Shown here in pieces: positions 41,782 through 51,167 of a DNA stretch of 64,000 nt. Under the pieces are notes generated by a model. That model did not search any database, was not told the origin of the DNA, and worked only from the letters and a program-made list of their open reading frames with translations. The position numbers were made by a program, and so were the translations under genes. This stretch comes from Paenibacillus sp. JNUCC-31 (GTDB taxonomy: Bacteria > Bacillota > Bacilli > Paenibacillales > Paenibacillaceae): NCBI RefSeq assembly GCF_014844075.1, contig NZ_CP062165.1, positions 992,001 to 1,056,000 on the forward strand, in the 5' to 3' direction. Positions within the stretch are counted from its first letter, which is position 1. Every line of letters starts with the position of its first letter.

Positions 41782-41851
41782 TCAGTAAAAATATTAAAAC
41801 AGCGACTTAATTAATATACACCATACCCCATCTATATGTCAAGGGGTAATG

Positions 41852-42016
41852 TCAGGGAATAAAACGAACACCATATCTTCCTTTGCGTGATCGATACACT
41901 TCCACTTCCGCCGGTTCATTATGACCATAAATCCACCCATCCTGCTCCATCCGCTTCGCAAGACATCCTGCCTGAAATTTGGTTGCATACAATTTGCTGA
42001 AATATACCCAGTGCAT
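41852..42016 (-). CDS. Small basic protein (54 aa), unknown function
   Basis: ATG 42016 with AAAGGA eight nt upstream and TGA at 41852. The reading MHWVYFSKLYATKFQAGCLA, then KRMEQDGWIYGHNEPAEVEV, then YRSRKGRYGVRFIP is more protein-like than the longer open frame over the same DNA, which has no ribosome site. It is predicted to be a helix followed by three strands. No family recognised. Confidence 0.6.
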   Translation of the reverse strand: MHWVYFSKLYATKFQAGCLAKRMEQDGWIYGHNEPAEVEVYRSRKGRYGVRFIP

Positions 42017-42075
42017 TCCATTCGTCCTTTCTTGGAGTCATCATTTATCCCTGCTTTTGTAGAATACCCCAATTC

Positions 42076-42113
42076 CATAAAAATAGCCGCCAAAGAAATA
42101 AATCTCCAGCGGC
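42076..42113 (-). terminator. Terminator of the MacAB-like operon
   Basis: GCCGC/GCGGC outer arms with GGAGA/TCTTT inner pairing, followed by TATTTTT on the minus strand. Confidence 0.65.
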
Positions 42114-42147
42114 AACATCTGTAATTATTTTACAATTCCTTCAACGC

Positions 42148-43599
42148 TCATTGAAACGTGGCTTTAGGGTCCTTCTTCAATTTCTCCAGCATTTCGTTAC
42201 CCTTTGCAGCCCACTCGCCAAGTGCTTCTTTTGGGGTCTTTTTATTCGCAAGTACTTGATTGAAGTACTCCATTCCCTTATCACTCACTTGGTACAGGCT
42301 CGGCATTTTCTGATACATTTTATCCATATTGGTATTGGTCGGAGGAACCGGCTTCAGTGTATAGAATGCCTGGATGTTGTAATCCAAACCATCCTTTGGT
42401 TTAATGAAGCTCTTCCGAGAAACCATCTCATAACTGCTGCGTGCTTTGATCTTGGCCCAGTCTTCACTGTTCATATACTTGATCAATTCCCATGCATCAT
42501 CCGGGTTCTGGGCTGAACTACTAATGGCCATAAGGTTGCTCAGATAAATATTGCCACCGATTTCGGGAGCTTCCGGATGAACCGGAGGTGTGACAACATC
42601 CCATTCTACCTTCGTAAAGTCTTTCATTTTATCCGCATTTTTGTTGGCATCAATCAATTGATTAATGTAGCTGTAATCTCCAATCACCATAGCTGCTTTG
42701 CCACTCAGGAACAGATCACCCTGAAGCGGATTATAACGTCCGCCATCATCCTGATCCTGTGGCTCATCTCCTTTAGGGATGACCTTATCTATGGCAAGTT
42801 TGCTAATGGTACTCCATACTTTCTCCCATTGAGGAGAATCTACGGTCATTTTCTCTGCTTTGTCATCAAAAACTTTCAGCTGCAGAGAGTTATAATACTG
42901 TGACATCGTATAGTATGGAGAGCCACCTTGATAGGTACTGAAAGAGAAGCCAAACACATGGTCTTTACCTTCACCCTTGGTCAGACGGGTACCCAGGTTG
43001 AAAATATCGTCCCACGTCATATTATCCGTTGGAGGCTCTACGCCTGCTTTCTCAAACATGCTCTTGTTGTAGAACAATGCTGAAGAGGAGAACGTTGGTG
43101 TCAAAGCGTAGATGCTCTGATCTCCCAAATCCTTGATTCCTTCGAGAACACTTGGCACAATATCCGAAGTATCAAACTTGTCTTCCTGGATCAGTGGGTC
43201 CAGTTGTTTCACCATGTTTTCCTGAATTAACGACTTGATTGTCGACGTATCCGCCACGATGACGTCTACCGGGTTATCCCCTGTCATAATCTTCTTCAAA
43301 CTTTCCATGGTATCCGGAACGTCCTTCTGCTCTTCCTGGTTACCATATCCATACATACTGCCCTGATCTACGGCAGGAACAACTTCAATCGTTATATTCG
43401 GATGTGTCAATTCAAAAGCATCGGTAAACTGCTGCCGGAAATAGCTGTCATCCTGGCCCCCCCACATCGTTGCTACACGCAATACACGCTGCTCGTTATC
43501 CTTGGACTCACTCGCTGTACAACCCGCAAGCAGCGGCAATGCCAGACTGGCTGTAGCCAGCACGGCTAGCACCCGTTTTCCCCAATACCTGTTCTTCAT
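42148..43599 (-). CDS. Extracellular solute-binding lipoprotein (sugar ABC-type, family 1)
   Basis: 483 residues. MKNRYWGKRVLAVLATASLA with LPLLAGC is a lipobox signal. The mature protein has the SBP_bac_1-type ATMWGGQDDSYFRQQFTDAF start, the AALFYNKSMFEKAGVEPPTD-like segment (read SSALFYNKSMFEKAGVEPPT) near 190, GKAAMVIGDYSYINQL near 320, and NPDDAWELIKYMNSEDWAK near 405. Family members pick up oligosaccharides for an ABC importer. No MalF/MalG-type permease is next to it; it ends a MacAB-like operon, 22 nt after the second ATPase. Confidence 0.9.
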   Translation of the reverse strand: MKNRYWGKRVLAVLATASLALPLLAGCTASESKDNEQRVLRVATMWGGQDDSYFRQQFTDAFELTHPNITIEVVPAVDQGSMYGYGNQEEQKDVPDTMESLKKIMTGDNPVDVIVADTSTIKSLIQENMVKQLDPLIQEDKFDTSDIVPSVLEGIKDLGDQSIYALTPTFSSSALFYNKSMFEKAGVEPPTDNMTWDDIFNLGTRLTKGEGKDHVFGFSFSTYQGGSPYYTMSQYYNSLQLKVFDDKAEKMTVDSPQWEKVWSTISKLAIDKVIPKGDEPQDQDDGGRYNPLQGDLFLSGKAAMVIGDYSYINQLIDANKNADKMKDFTKVEWDVVTPPVHPEAPEIGGNIYLSNLMAISSSAQNPDDAWELIKYMNSEDWAKIKARSSYEMVSRKSFIKPKDGLDYNIQAFYTLKPVPPTNTNMDKMYQKMPSLYQVSDKGMEYFNQVLANKKTPKEALGEWAAKGNEMLEKLKKDPKATFQ

Positions 43600-43620
43600 C
43601 TCCCAATTCCCCCTCTAAAA

Positions 43621-44484
43621 TTATCTTGGCGGTGTAATGACAATACGTTCACCGTCAAATTCCAATGTGGCACGATTATCAATGGACAGCGCCTCCAGAT
43701 ACTCCTTTGGCACCTGAAGCCGGCCCGCCCGGTCAATGATGACAAAGGCTTCATGAATGTCCTGGGCACCCGCCTCCGACAAGTCATGTTCGTCATCCAG
43801 ATTCGGATTGCGCTTCACGAACTCGGTGCTGGTCAAGCCGTCCCGGATCGCCACGATCCGGTCCACCTTGCCAGCCAGAGTTAGATCATGAGTAACAATC
43901 ACAATCGTGACCCCGAGCTCCTTGTTCATTTTGCGAAAAATACCCATGATGGTATCACAAGTCTCCGAGTCCACCGAACCTGTCGGCTCATCTGCAAGCA
44001 GCAGCTTGGGACGATTCGATAACGAGATGGCAATCGCCACCCGCTGCTGCTCCCCACCGGACAACTGATGCAGCTTGTTGTGCATCCGATCCTTCAGTCC
44101 AACCCACTCCAGCAGCTGCATGGCATAGGCACGATCGCGCTTCCCTCCCAAGATCATGGGCGTTTCTACGTTTTCCAGTGCTGTGAGGTATGGCAGCAGG
44201 TTACGGCCGTTATTTTGCCAAATGAACCCTACGGTATGACGTTTGTACTCAACCAATTGGGTATCCGTCATTTTCAGCAAATCCCAATCTCCAACAACGG
44301 CTGTACCGGCTGTTGGACGATCCAGTCCACCCAAAATGTTGAGCAATGTGGATTTACCACTGCCACTATTACCGATGATGGCCATCATTTCACCTTGATT
44401 GACAGTCAGATTGAGACCTTGAAGGGCAACGACTTCCACATCGCTGGATTTAAAAATTTTGACAAGTCCTTCGCATTGGATCAC
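43621..44484 (-). CDS. ABC transporter ATPase (MacB/LolD-like) with C-terminal AbrB-like domain
   Basis: 287 residues from GTG 44484; GGAGAGG lies five nt upstream and the permease stop is three nt away. Walker A GNSGSGKST, signature LSGGEQQRVAIAI, Walker B LLLADEPTGSVD and H-loop VTHD. The last about 50 residues (AFVIIDRAGRLQVPKEYLEA, then LSIDNRATLEFDGERIVITP) are a separate small beta-hairpin domain of the AbrB/SpoVT type: D-x-x-G-R-x-x-x-P-x-x-x-x, a DNA-binding swapped hairpin. Its attachment to a transporter ATPase is unusual; it could dimerise the ATPase or bind DNA. Confidence 0.85.
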   Translation of the reverse strand: MIQCEGLVKIFKSSDVEVVALQGLNLTVNQGEMMAIIGNSGSGKSTLLNILGGLDRPTAGTAVVGDWDLLKMTDTQLVEYKRHTVGFIWQNNGRNLLPYLTALENVETPMILGGKRDRAYAMQLLEWVGLKDRMHNKLHQLSGGEQQRVAIAISLSNRPKLLLADEPTGSVDSETCDTIMGIFRKMNKELGVTIVIVTHDLTLAGKVDRIVAIRDGLTSTEFVKRNPNLDDEHDLSEAGAQDIHEAFVIIDRAGRLQVPKEYLEALSIDNRATLEFDGERIVITPPR

Positions 44485-44486
44485 GT

Positions 44487-47390
44487 TTACCTCTCCTCTC
44501 CCATTTTGACTGCCTGGTGAACACGCAGCCTGCGGATTTGCCACAGCAGCATCGTTGCGCCAATGACCAGCATGACCACGGTCACGCCGTACAGTTGCAG
44601 CATGTCTTTCTCTTCAAATACAATCCGAAACGGAGGTACCTGTGCAGACACATTATCCGTGGTTTGCAGGAAGGGCAGGAACAGACGGCTGGATACTTGA
44701 CCAATACCTATACCCAGAATGATCGAAAGACCCGCCGTAAACACCTGCTCCAGCAGCAGCATGCCGCTCAATTGCGCCCGTGATAACCCCATTGCCCGCA
44801 ATACACCAAACTGCACTACACGCCCGGATAGATTAAAGAACCAGTACAGAATGTATCCAATTAGAGAAATAATCACTGACACCAGGAATCCAAGACTCAG
44901 TATGCCGAACACGCCACCCCTTGACGGATGCTTGCCCTGGGATACCAGTTCTGTCCGCACATCGCGTACAGACGATAACTCAATGCCTTCTGCTGCAAGT
45001 TTCTCCATCAAAGGAGCGACTTTGGCATCCGGCTCCATCTTCAGCCAGACCTCATATGGGATCAGAGGCACCTGATCATAGATATAGTCCAGATTGGCAA
45101 TGAAAAACGGCATTTGATCCGGGTACTGAGCAGGCCAGTAAGGAATAATGCCAAAGACCACAAATTCAATCGCCTGACCCTGTACACCAATGGAGACGAG
45201 GTCTCCGGTTTTGAGCTTGAATTTGTCTGCAAATTTGGAAGAGATCAATACGGCCCCTTCATATTTCCCAAGCAAGTCGAGGTACTTATAAGGATGTGCT
45301 GGGAACAGATCGTTGCGGAACCACGCCACTTGGGCAAAGTCCACATTGTCGATCCCCACCAGCATTCCCTGCCCACCTGATTTGCCAGAGACAATAATAT
45401 TGCCTTTCGTCTGCAGCACTCTTGCTGCATGTTCGACACCATTCAGGCTGCGGAACACTTCAAAAGGTGGCTCGGAATAGATCATCTTGGTGGGTTGAGA
45501 AGAACCACCGCCACCGCCATTCCCTCCGCCTGTACTGCCGCCTCCAGAGCCACCACTACCATTACCTCCACCTTGCTGCCCACCACCTGAGCCACCGCTT
45601 TGTCCGGAACCAGTCGGCTTAACCTCAGGTGTACCTTCCCATACCGTCTGCATAATAACATCCGTACCATATCGGTATAACGTGCGCTCGGTCGAGTTCA
45701 GATCAATGGTTCGAGCCGCTGCCGAGTTATACACACCAAGTCCGAGTGTCAAAACAAGCAGGATCATCAAAGGATAATAAGAAGATGATGACCGCGAAAG
45801 CTGTGTCAGCGTCAGGTACAGCGGAACCGGAAGAAACTTGCGCCCGATCAGCTGAATGAGCTTCAGAATCCACGGGAACAACCGCAGGAAGAAAAGCCCC
45901 AGCGCAAAGATGGCGAGTGCAGGTACAAAGAACAGAAACGGCTGTACCTGAAGCTGATCTGTCGTCATTCCGGTCTGGAAGGTCAACATTTGCCGTTCAT
46001 AGAACAGATAATATCCATATCCTGCCAGGGCAAGCAACGCAATATCCAGGAACCAGCGCTGCCATACCGGCGCACGATCCGTGCGGGCCTGCCGACGTTT
46101 GGCTGATACAATGGTCGCCCGCGCATAGGTTATTGCCGGAATGAGCGAGGCTATGATGGCCACCAATACGGCGATCAGGCCAAGCAGGATCGCTTCTTTC
46201 GATATCCCGATCGGAATGGATTTCCGATCAACGAACGCCAGGAATCCGCTGGCTGAACCGATACTTTTGGCCATAAACCATCCAAGAAAAGGTCCTATAA
46301 CGAGCGCAATCGCTCCCAAAAATATGCCTTCAAGCAGATAGAGAGAGAAGATCTGCCGGGCAGAAGCTCCGCGACTGCGCAGGACTGCGATGTCACTTTC
46401 CTGCTTCTGCAGCGACTGTCTGGCATTCATGGCGATAAAATAAAAGACCATCGCAATCATCGGTGCTGCCAGCGTGAACAGCATGGTCTGCAATTGCAGA
46501 CTCTGACTGCGGAATTGCTTCAGCAGATCTCCGAAGGTAATATCCACTTTTGTATCCTTCAACCGCTGATACAGATCGATATCGAGCCTTTCCAGCATAG
46601 AGGTCAGCCCCGGGAGCTGGCTCGTTTGAATTTCTTTCAGATCAAATGCATAATACCAACGGGAATTCTGAAGCGGAATCCCTTTTTCCTTCAGCAAAAC
46701 ATCATTAAATACCGATTCATCCACATAAAGCCCATTCATCATGCCGTCAAATCCCTGCACCCAGTATGGGCTGCTTGGATCATCCGCTTTAAATGAACCT
46801 GTAATCTTCACACGCAACGTAATATCAAGACCGCTGTATACCGGATATTCCAGAACATCTCCGATATGCAGATCGTTGCGATACATTCCCTCTTCCAGCA
46901 TGACCGCTTCAATGATATCGTCCTTGACCTGGTTGCCCGGCTTCACACCCGAAGAATAATTAACCTGTGCATCCAGGCCTGTCATCGTGCCGAGACTCAT
47001 ACTGCGGACCCGGCTGGCATCCACTTTGGTTGGATCTTCCGGGTTCACCTCCGTACTGCGGATGGAACGGGTGTTCACATACGTATGAAAAGGAAAACCA
47101 ATATCGCGCGGCACATCCTCACGAATATATCGATCCACTTCTTCCAAACCACGTGTGTCTGTCTTCACACCACCAGGTGCCTGGTAACTCATCAGCAACG
47201 AGCCGGCTGGCAGTCCCTCACTGTTATCCTGCAGCGTCTGGGCCACGACCCGCTTCAGCGCACCATCGGCATACATCGGAATACTGACGGTGAACGCTAC
47301 CGCCACAATCAGTCCGATCAGTGTGCTGAACGTCATCCAGCGAGTGTTCCACATTTTGCGGAACAACAGTCGAAGCAATGGCAGCCCCAT
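44487..47390 (-). CDS. FtsX-type ABC permease with long extracellular region (967 aa)
   Basis: 967 residues. N-terminal span MWNTRWMTFSTLIGLIVAVA near 11-31, then an extracellular domain, several spans near 300-530, a second extracellular domain near 560-800, and a final three-span FtsX unit (FGILSLGFLVSVIISLIGYI and following). It is a duplicated FtsX/MacB-type permease. A Gly/Ser-rich linker of about 45 residues (about 588-633) interrupts the second extracellular domain. Known MacB-type systems export peptides or lipoproteins or act as mechanotransmitters. The ATG overlaps the last base of the adaptor stop. Confidence 0.88.
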   Translation of the reverse strand: MGLPLLRLLFRKMWNTRWMTFSTLIGLIVAVAFTVSIPMYADGALKRVVAQTLQDNSEGLPAGSLLMSYQAPGGVKTDTRGLEEVDRYIREDVPRDIGFPFHTYVNTRSIRSTEVNPEDPTKVDASRVRSMSLGTMTGLDAQVNYSSGVKPGNQVKDDIIEAVMLEEGMYRNDLHIGDVLEYPVYSGLDITLRVKITGSFKADDPSSPYWVQGFDGMMNGLYVDESVFNDVLLKEKGIPLQNSRWYYAFDLKEIQTSQLPGLTSMLERLDIDLYQRLKDTKVDITFGDLLKQFRSQSLQLQTMLFTLAAPMIAMVFYFIAMNARQSLQKQESDIAVLRSRGASARQIFSLYLLEGIFLGAIALVIGPFLGWFMAKSIGSASGFLAFVDRKSIPIGISKEAILLGLIAVLVAIIASLIPAITYARATIVSAKRRQARTDRAPVWQRWFLDIALLALAGYGYYLFYERQMLTFQTGMTTDQLQVQPFLFFVPALAIFALGLFFLRLFPWILKLIQLIGRKFLPVPLYLTLTQLSRSSSSYYPLMILLVLTLGLGVYNSAAARTIDLNSTERTLYRYGTDVIMQTVWEGTPEVKPTGSGQSGGSGGGQQGGGNGSGGSGGGSTGGGNGGGGGSSQPTKMIYSEPPFEVFRSLNGVEHAARVLQTKGNIIVSGKSGGQGMLVGIDNVDFAQVAWFRNDLFPAHPYKYLDLLGKYEGAVLISSKFADKFKLKTGDLVSIGVQGQAIEFVVFGIIPYWPAQYPDQMPFFIANLDYIYDQVPLIPYEVWLKMEPDAKVAPLMEKLAAEGIELSSVRDVRTELVSQGKHPSRGGVFGILSLGFLVSVIISLIGYILYWFFNLSGRVVQFGVLRAMGLSRAQLSGMLLLEQVFTAGLSIILGIGIGQVSSRLFLPFLQTTDNVSAQVPPFRIVFEEKDMLQLYGVTVVMLVIGATMLLWQIRRLRVHQAVKMGEER

Positions 47391-48505
47391 TAGCGGCCCA
47401 CTACTTTCTGTCCGACAGTCAGACCTTTCAGAATCTCCACGTCCGTAGACGTCTGCTGCCCGACTTCCACGTCCACTTCACGTTTGCTTCCATCACTTTC
47501 CACCACTTGCACGTACGTTCTTGAACCGATGGAGCGCAGAGCAGATACCGGAATTACAATCGCGTTCTCTGTACGCTGGGTGACAATCGACACCGTCAGC
47601 GGTGTGCCGCGTTCAACACCCTTGGGCATCTTCGCCAGCGAGACGATAACATATTTATCGAGGCTTTCTTTCGCTGGAGGTGTTCCACCTTCCCCCGTAC
47701 CTTCGCCGCTGCCGTTGCCACTTCCCGATGCTTGAACTACAGGCATAACTTTAACTTTACCAGCTACTTTGCCTGCACCATTAATGTCCACATCCGCCTT
47801 CATGCCTGCTGAGAACTTCTCCAGATCTTCCTTGGCAAATGTAGCCGCCACAACCAGATTGGAAGTATCCGCTATGGTCGCAATTGGGTCATAGGCTTTA
47901 ACAGCTGCGCCTTTCTCCACCTGCACGGCAATGATCGTTCCCCCGAACGGAGCGGTCAATGTGGCTTTACCCAATTTTTCCTCCAGATCGGCAAGTTCCT
48001 GACGAAGCTCTTCAAAGGCAATCGTGGACTCTTCGAACTCCACCGGGTCCATCTCATCCCGTTTACGAAGCGTTTCCTTCATTTGAACTTCCGATTTGCG
48101 AATCTGCAGGTTTTTGGCCCGGATTTCCTTCTCCACACTCTCTACATCAAGAACAGCGAGAAGTTGACCTTTTTTCACTTTATCTCCCGGTTTAACATTC
48201 AACTCTTTGATATGCATGCCATCCAGCGTAAAATATACCTTTTCTTCCCGCTGGCTCATCATCTTGCCGCTTCCGCTTACTTTCTTCTCCAACGTCTCTG
48301 TCCGAACTTCATATTCCGGCTTCTTGGAGATCGTTGGCGGTGTAATTGGCGGAAGTACTTCTTCCTCTGTTTCTGCCGGCAGCAAAGAACAGCCGGACAT
48401 CGTTGCAGCCACTATCGCACTAAGCACAATAAGCGCTGCGCGTTTCCCCCTCTTCGGAGCGGCCCCCTTACTTAATAAATCTGCCGTCCGCCATTTCATA
48501 AACAT
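47390..48505 (-). CDS. Efflux periplasmic-adaptor-type lipoprotein (HlyD/MacA-like)
   Basis: 371 residues from ATG 48505, nine nt after GGAGG; this start overlaps the end of the upstream ATPase. KRAALIVLSAIVAATMSGCS is a lipobox signal. The body has biotinyl-lipoyl halves (KVYFTLDGMHIKELNVKPGD and GKATLTAPFGGTIIAVQVEK), a coiled-coil between them (SEVQMKETLRKRDEMDPVEF), and a beta-barrel/MP region (TRTENAIVIPVSALRSIGSR-like). A Gly/Ser-rich insertion (SGSGNGSGEGTGEGG) near 260. In Gram-positives such adaptors bridge MacB-type permeases to the wall. Confidence 0.88.
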   Translation of the reverse strand: MFMKWRTADLLSKGAAPKRGKRAALIVLSAIVAATMSGCSLLPAETEEEVLPPITPPTISKKPEYEVRTETLEKKVSGSGKMMSQREEKVYFTLDGMHIKELNVKPGDKVKKGQLLAVLDVESVEKEIRAKNLQIRKSEVQMKETLRKRDEMDPVEFEESTIAFEELRQELADLEEKLGKATLTAPFGGTIIAVQVEKGAAVKAYDPIATIADTSNLVVAATFAKEDLEKFSAGMKADVDINGAGKVAGKVKVMPVVQASGSGNGSGEGTGEGGTPPAKESLDKYVIVSLAKMPKGVERGTPLTVSIVTQRTENAIVIPVSALRSIGSRTYVQVVESDGSKREVDVEVGQQTSTDVEILKGLTVGQKVVGR

Positions 48506-49406
48506 GGTCTGCAACCTCCAAAATCGTAGGATCGTGTGTAGTCATACAGATGGTCACTTGTTCAACTTCAATAATATTGCGAAATACCGCCATCACCTGT
48601 GCTCCCATTTTGGAATCGAGTTCCGCTGTCGGCTCATCTGCGAGCAATAATCTCGGTCTGTGGGCTATTGCCTTGGCGATGGCCACCCGCTGCTGCTCTC
48701 CCCCGGACATCTCGAATGGACGGTGCTTGACCCGTTTGGTGAGTCCAACCAGATCCAGACAATGACCTACCCGGTCCTTCCATTCCGAACGCGGCACGTC
48801 TGCCATCCGCAAGGACAGCTCTACATTTTCCCAAGCTGACAACAAGGGCATCAGCGCATACGCCTGAAAAATAAAACCGATTTCCTTACGCCGCAAAGCG
48901 GTCCGCCGCCGGTCTCCCCAATCCTGAAGAGGCTGGCCGGAGAACAGAATATCTCCACTTGATGGTTGATCCAGCCCACCCAGCATATTGAGCAGCGTTG
49001 TTTTCCCTGAGCCTGATCGCCCTTTCAACATCACCAGCTGCTGCGGATTCACTTCCATATCAATGCCTTTGAGTACATGAATAATGCGGCTTCCTGTTTG
49101 AAAACTGCGATGAACATTGCGAACCTCCAGCACAGGTCCGTCATATGGAGGCAATAGCTCCTTTTGCGAGGAGTTGGGCTTCGCCTCCGGTTCAGCAGCT
49201 GCAACGGCGATCTCATCCAGGCTGGTTTCACTGGTTATGTCGTGCGAGTCAATGGATGGGTGCTGCGTTTCACTTATGTATGTCGTGGCATCCTGCCCGA
49301 CTGAATCTTGCTGCTCCGTTTGCCCGACTGCACTGTCCTCGCCTGACTGGCTCTTGGCAGGTCTGATTTTGGAAAATAATTTCTTCATGCCAGCAATCAC
49401 GCTCAT
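48468..49406 (-). CDS. ABC transporter ATPase (LolD/MacB-like) with disordered N-terminal extension
   Basis: 312 residues. The first 90 (acidic, Ser/Glu-rich: SQSGEDSAVGQTEQQDSVGQ) precede the ATPase and look disordered. Walker A GRSGSGKTT, signature MSGGEQQRVAIAK, Walker B LLLADEPTAELD, and H-loop TTHDP. It drives the FtsX-type permease and is the first gene of the operon; TATAAT (minus strand, complement at 49474-49479) upstream is a likely -10. AAAGG directly before ATG 49406 makes GTG 49400 an equally likely start. Confidence 0.88.
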   Translation of the reverse strand: MSVIAGMKKLFSKIRPAKSQSGEDSAVGQTEQQDSVGQDATTYISETQHPSIDSHDITSETSLDEIAVAAAEPEAKPNSSQKELLPPYDGPVLEVRNVHRSFQTGSRIIHVLKGIDMEVNPQQLVMLKGRSGSGKTTLLNMLGGLDQPSSGDILFSGQPLQDWGDRRRTALRRKEIGFIFQAYALMPLLSAWENVELSLRMADVPRSEWKDRVGHCLDLVGLTKRVKHRPFEMSGGEQQRVAIAKAIAHRPRLLLADEPTAELDSKMGAQVMAVFRNIIEVEQVTICMTTHDPTILEVADHVYEMADGRFIK

Positions 49407-49554
49407 CCTTTCTTCATTTCCCTTTCACTTCATCAAGGCACTAAAAATAGAAATCTATTCCATACTACACTGCATTATAAACGACGGATCACAACTAAAA
49501 GTTACAAGCTTTTTACAACGTTCCAGTGAAAAAGTTAATATTTTGATGAACAAA

Positions 49555-49585
49555 CGAAAAAAGCACCCCAACGAACGGGATGCCT
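49555..49585 (-). terminator. Terminator of the pyr operon
   Basis: AGGCATCCC and GGGGTGCTT arms (G-T pairs) around GTTCGTT, followed by six T on the minus strand. Confidence 0.8.
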
Positions 49586-49677
49586 CTTGCCTATTCCATG
49601 AATTTGCCACTATGACGGCAATCGTTACAATTTTGATACCGTTCACAAGCAAACTGTTCAATCCGCTGTGAATGATA

Positions 49678-50319
49678 TTATTTACCAAATGAAGAAGGAT
49701 CTTCACGCCAGGATTTGAGCAGTTCAAAATCACTCTCCTGAATGGTCCCCTCAGCCAAAGCCACATCCATCAAAGCGGTGTAATTGGACAGAGTTTGCAG
49801 CGGAATTCCTGCTTCTTCAAAAGCTTTAATCCCTTTGTCCAGCTGATAGCTAAAAATCGCCAGCACCGCCAGCGGAGTCGCCCCGGCTACGCGTACTGCT
49901 TCTGCGGCTTTGATTGAACTGCCTCCAGTCGAGATCAGGTCTTCAATGACAACAACCTTCTGCCCTTCAGTGATCAGACCTTCAATCAGGTTCTCTTTGC
50001 CATGTCCCTTGGCTTTATCACGAATGTAAGCCATGGGCAGATTCAGCTTCTGAGCCACCCATGCAGCATGCGGGATACCTGCGGTTGCTGTACCTGCGAT
50101 GACTTCTGCGTCGGGATATTGATCACGAATAATCGCAGCAAAGGCTTCAGCGATGTCGTTGCGAATCTCGGGATAAGACATCGTTAAGCGGTTATCGCAG
50201 TAGATTGGTGATTTGATGCCGGATGTCCAGGTAAATGGCTGCTGCGGACGCAGCGCCACCGCTTTAATTTTCAACAATTGGGAAGCAATATGGTTAGGAA
50301 TCTCAGTAAGTTCGATCAT
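49678..50319 (-). CDS. pyrE: Orotate phosphoribosyltransferase
   Basis: 213 residues. PRTase PRPP loop [20 protein letters not shown] near 120-139 with the D-L-I-S-T-G-G motif, and [20 protein letters not shown] near 30-49. It joins orotate with PRPP to give OMP. The start overlaps the stop of pyrF by four bases (ATGA). Last gene of the operon, closed by a terminator. Confidence 0.97.
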   Translation of the reverse strand: MIELTEIPNHIASQLLKIKAVALRPQQPFTWTSGIKSPIYCDNRLTMSYPEIRNDIAEAFAAIIRDQYPDAEVIAGTATAGIPHAAWVAQKLNLPMAYIRDKAKGHGKENLIEGLITEGQKVVVIEDLISTGGSSIKAAEAVRVAGATPLAVLAIFSYQLDKGIKAFEEAGIPLQTLSNYTALMDVALAEGTIQESDFELLKSWREDPSSFGK

Positions 50320-51056
50320 GCGTTCAACATCTCCTTCAAAATGGTTTCTGCCGCTTCACGCGGATGGGGAGCGCCCGTAATTGGTCTGCCTACAACAATG
50401 TAATGGCTTCCTCTGGCAATGGCTTCACCCGGTGTCAGGACACGAGTCTGGTCTCCGAGGCCACTACCTGCAGGACGAATGCCTGGTGTGACTGTGTGAA
50501 AGTCACTGCCACAGGCTGCCCGGATCGCAGGTACTTCCAACGGAGAAGCAACGACACCATCGAGACCTGCCTCACGAGCCAGTCCTGCATAACGGACTAC
50601 TGCTGCCTCAACGCTTCCCTGGATGCCGATCTCGGCATTCATCGTTTCCTGACTGGTACTGGTCAGCTGGGTAACCGCAATAATCTCAGGTCTGCGAAGA
50701 GAAGGATCAGCAGCCAGAGCCGCCTCAGCACCTTCACGGGCAGCACGCATCATGCTTGTACCTCCAGCTGCATGCACATTAAACATATCGACACCCAACC
50801 GGGTTATGCTTTCAGCCCCTCCACGTACCGTGTTTGGAATATCATGCATCTTCACATCAAGGAATACCGAGTATCCCTTTGACTTCAGCTCTCGAATGAA
50901 GTTCGGGCCAGCCGCATAGAACAGCTGCATGCCCACCTTCAGATAACAGGGAATACCTTCGAGGGCCTGTACCAACGCCTGCGCCTGCTCCGCACCGGGA
51001 TAATCGAGTGCCACCATCAGACGGCCAGCCATTTCGTTGAAATTCGGGTGATTCAT
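50316..51056 (-). CDS. pyrF: Orotidine 5'-phosphate decarboxylase
   Basis: 246 residues. [11 protein letters not shown] near 15-24 and the catalytic D-x-K-x-x-[21 protein letters not shown] near 64-83. The phosphate-binding [12 protein letters not shown] is near 224. It decarboxylates OMP to UMP. In standard operons pyrK and pyrD come before it; here it follows carB by 111 nt with nothing between. Confidence 0.97.
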   Translation of the reverse strand: MNHPNFNEMAGRLMVALDYPGAEQAQALVQALEGIPCYLKVGMQLFYAAGPNFIRELKSKGYSVFLDVKMHDIPNTVRGGAESITRLGVDMFNVHAAGGTSMMRAAREGAEAALAADPSLRRPEIIAVTQLTSTSQETMNAEIGIQGSVEAAVVRYAGLAREAGLDGVVASPLEVPAIRAACGSDFHTVTPGIRPAGSGLGDQTRVLTPGEAIARGSHYIVVGRPITGAPHPREAAETILKEMLNA

Positions 51057-51167
51057 CATTCAGCGCTCCTTCCACAAACTTAATCGTTCCGTTTTTGCCC
51101 GATATAAAGGACATCCCGCCAGCCCGAAGGCTGACTGATGTCCTTGATCAGTGACAAATCGTCTTAT

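Noticed and set aside
41839..42093. 84-codon minus-strand frame over the 54-residue gene
   Set aside because: No ribosome site at its start; the overlapping frame at 41852-42016 has a site and a more natural protein sequence.
42148..43599. Carbohydrate ABC import operon
   Set aside because: No MalF/MalG-type permeases or sugar enzymes nearby; the operon partners are MacAB-like.
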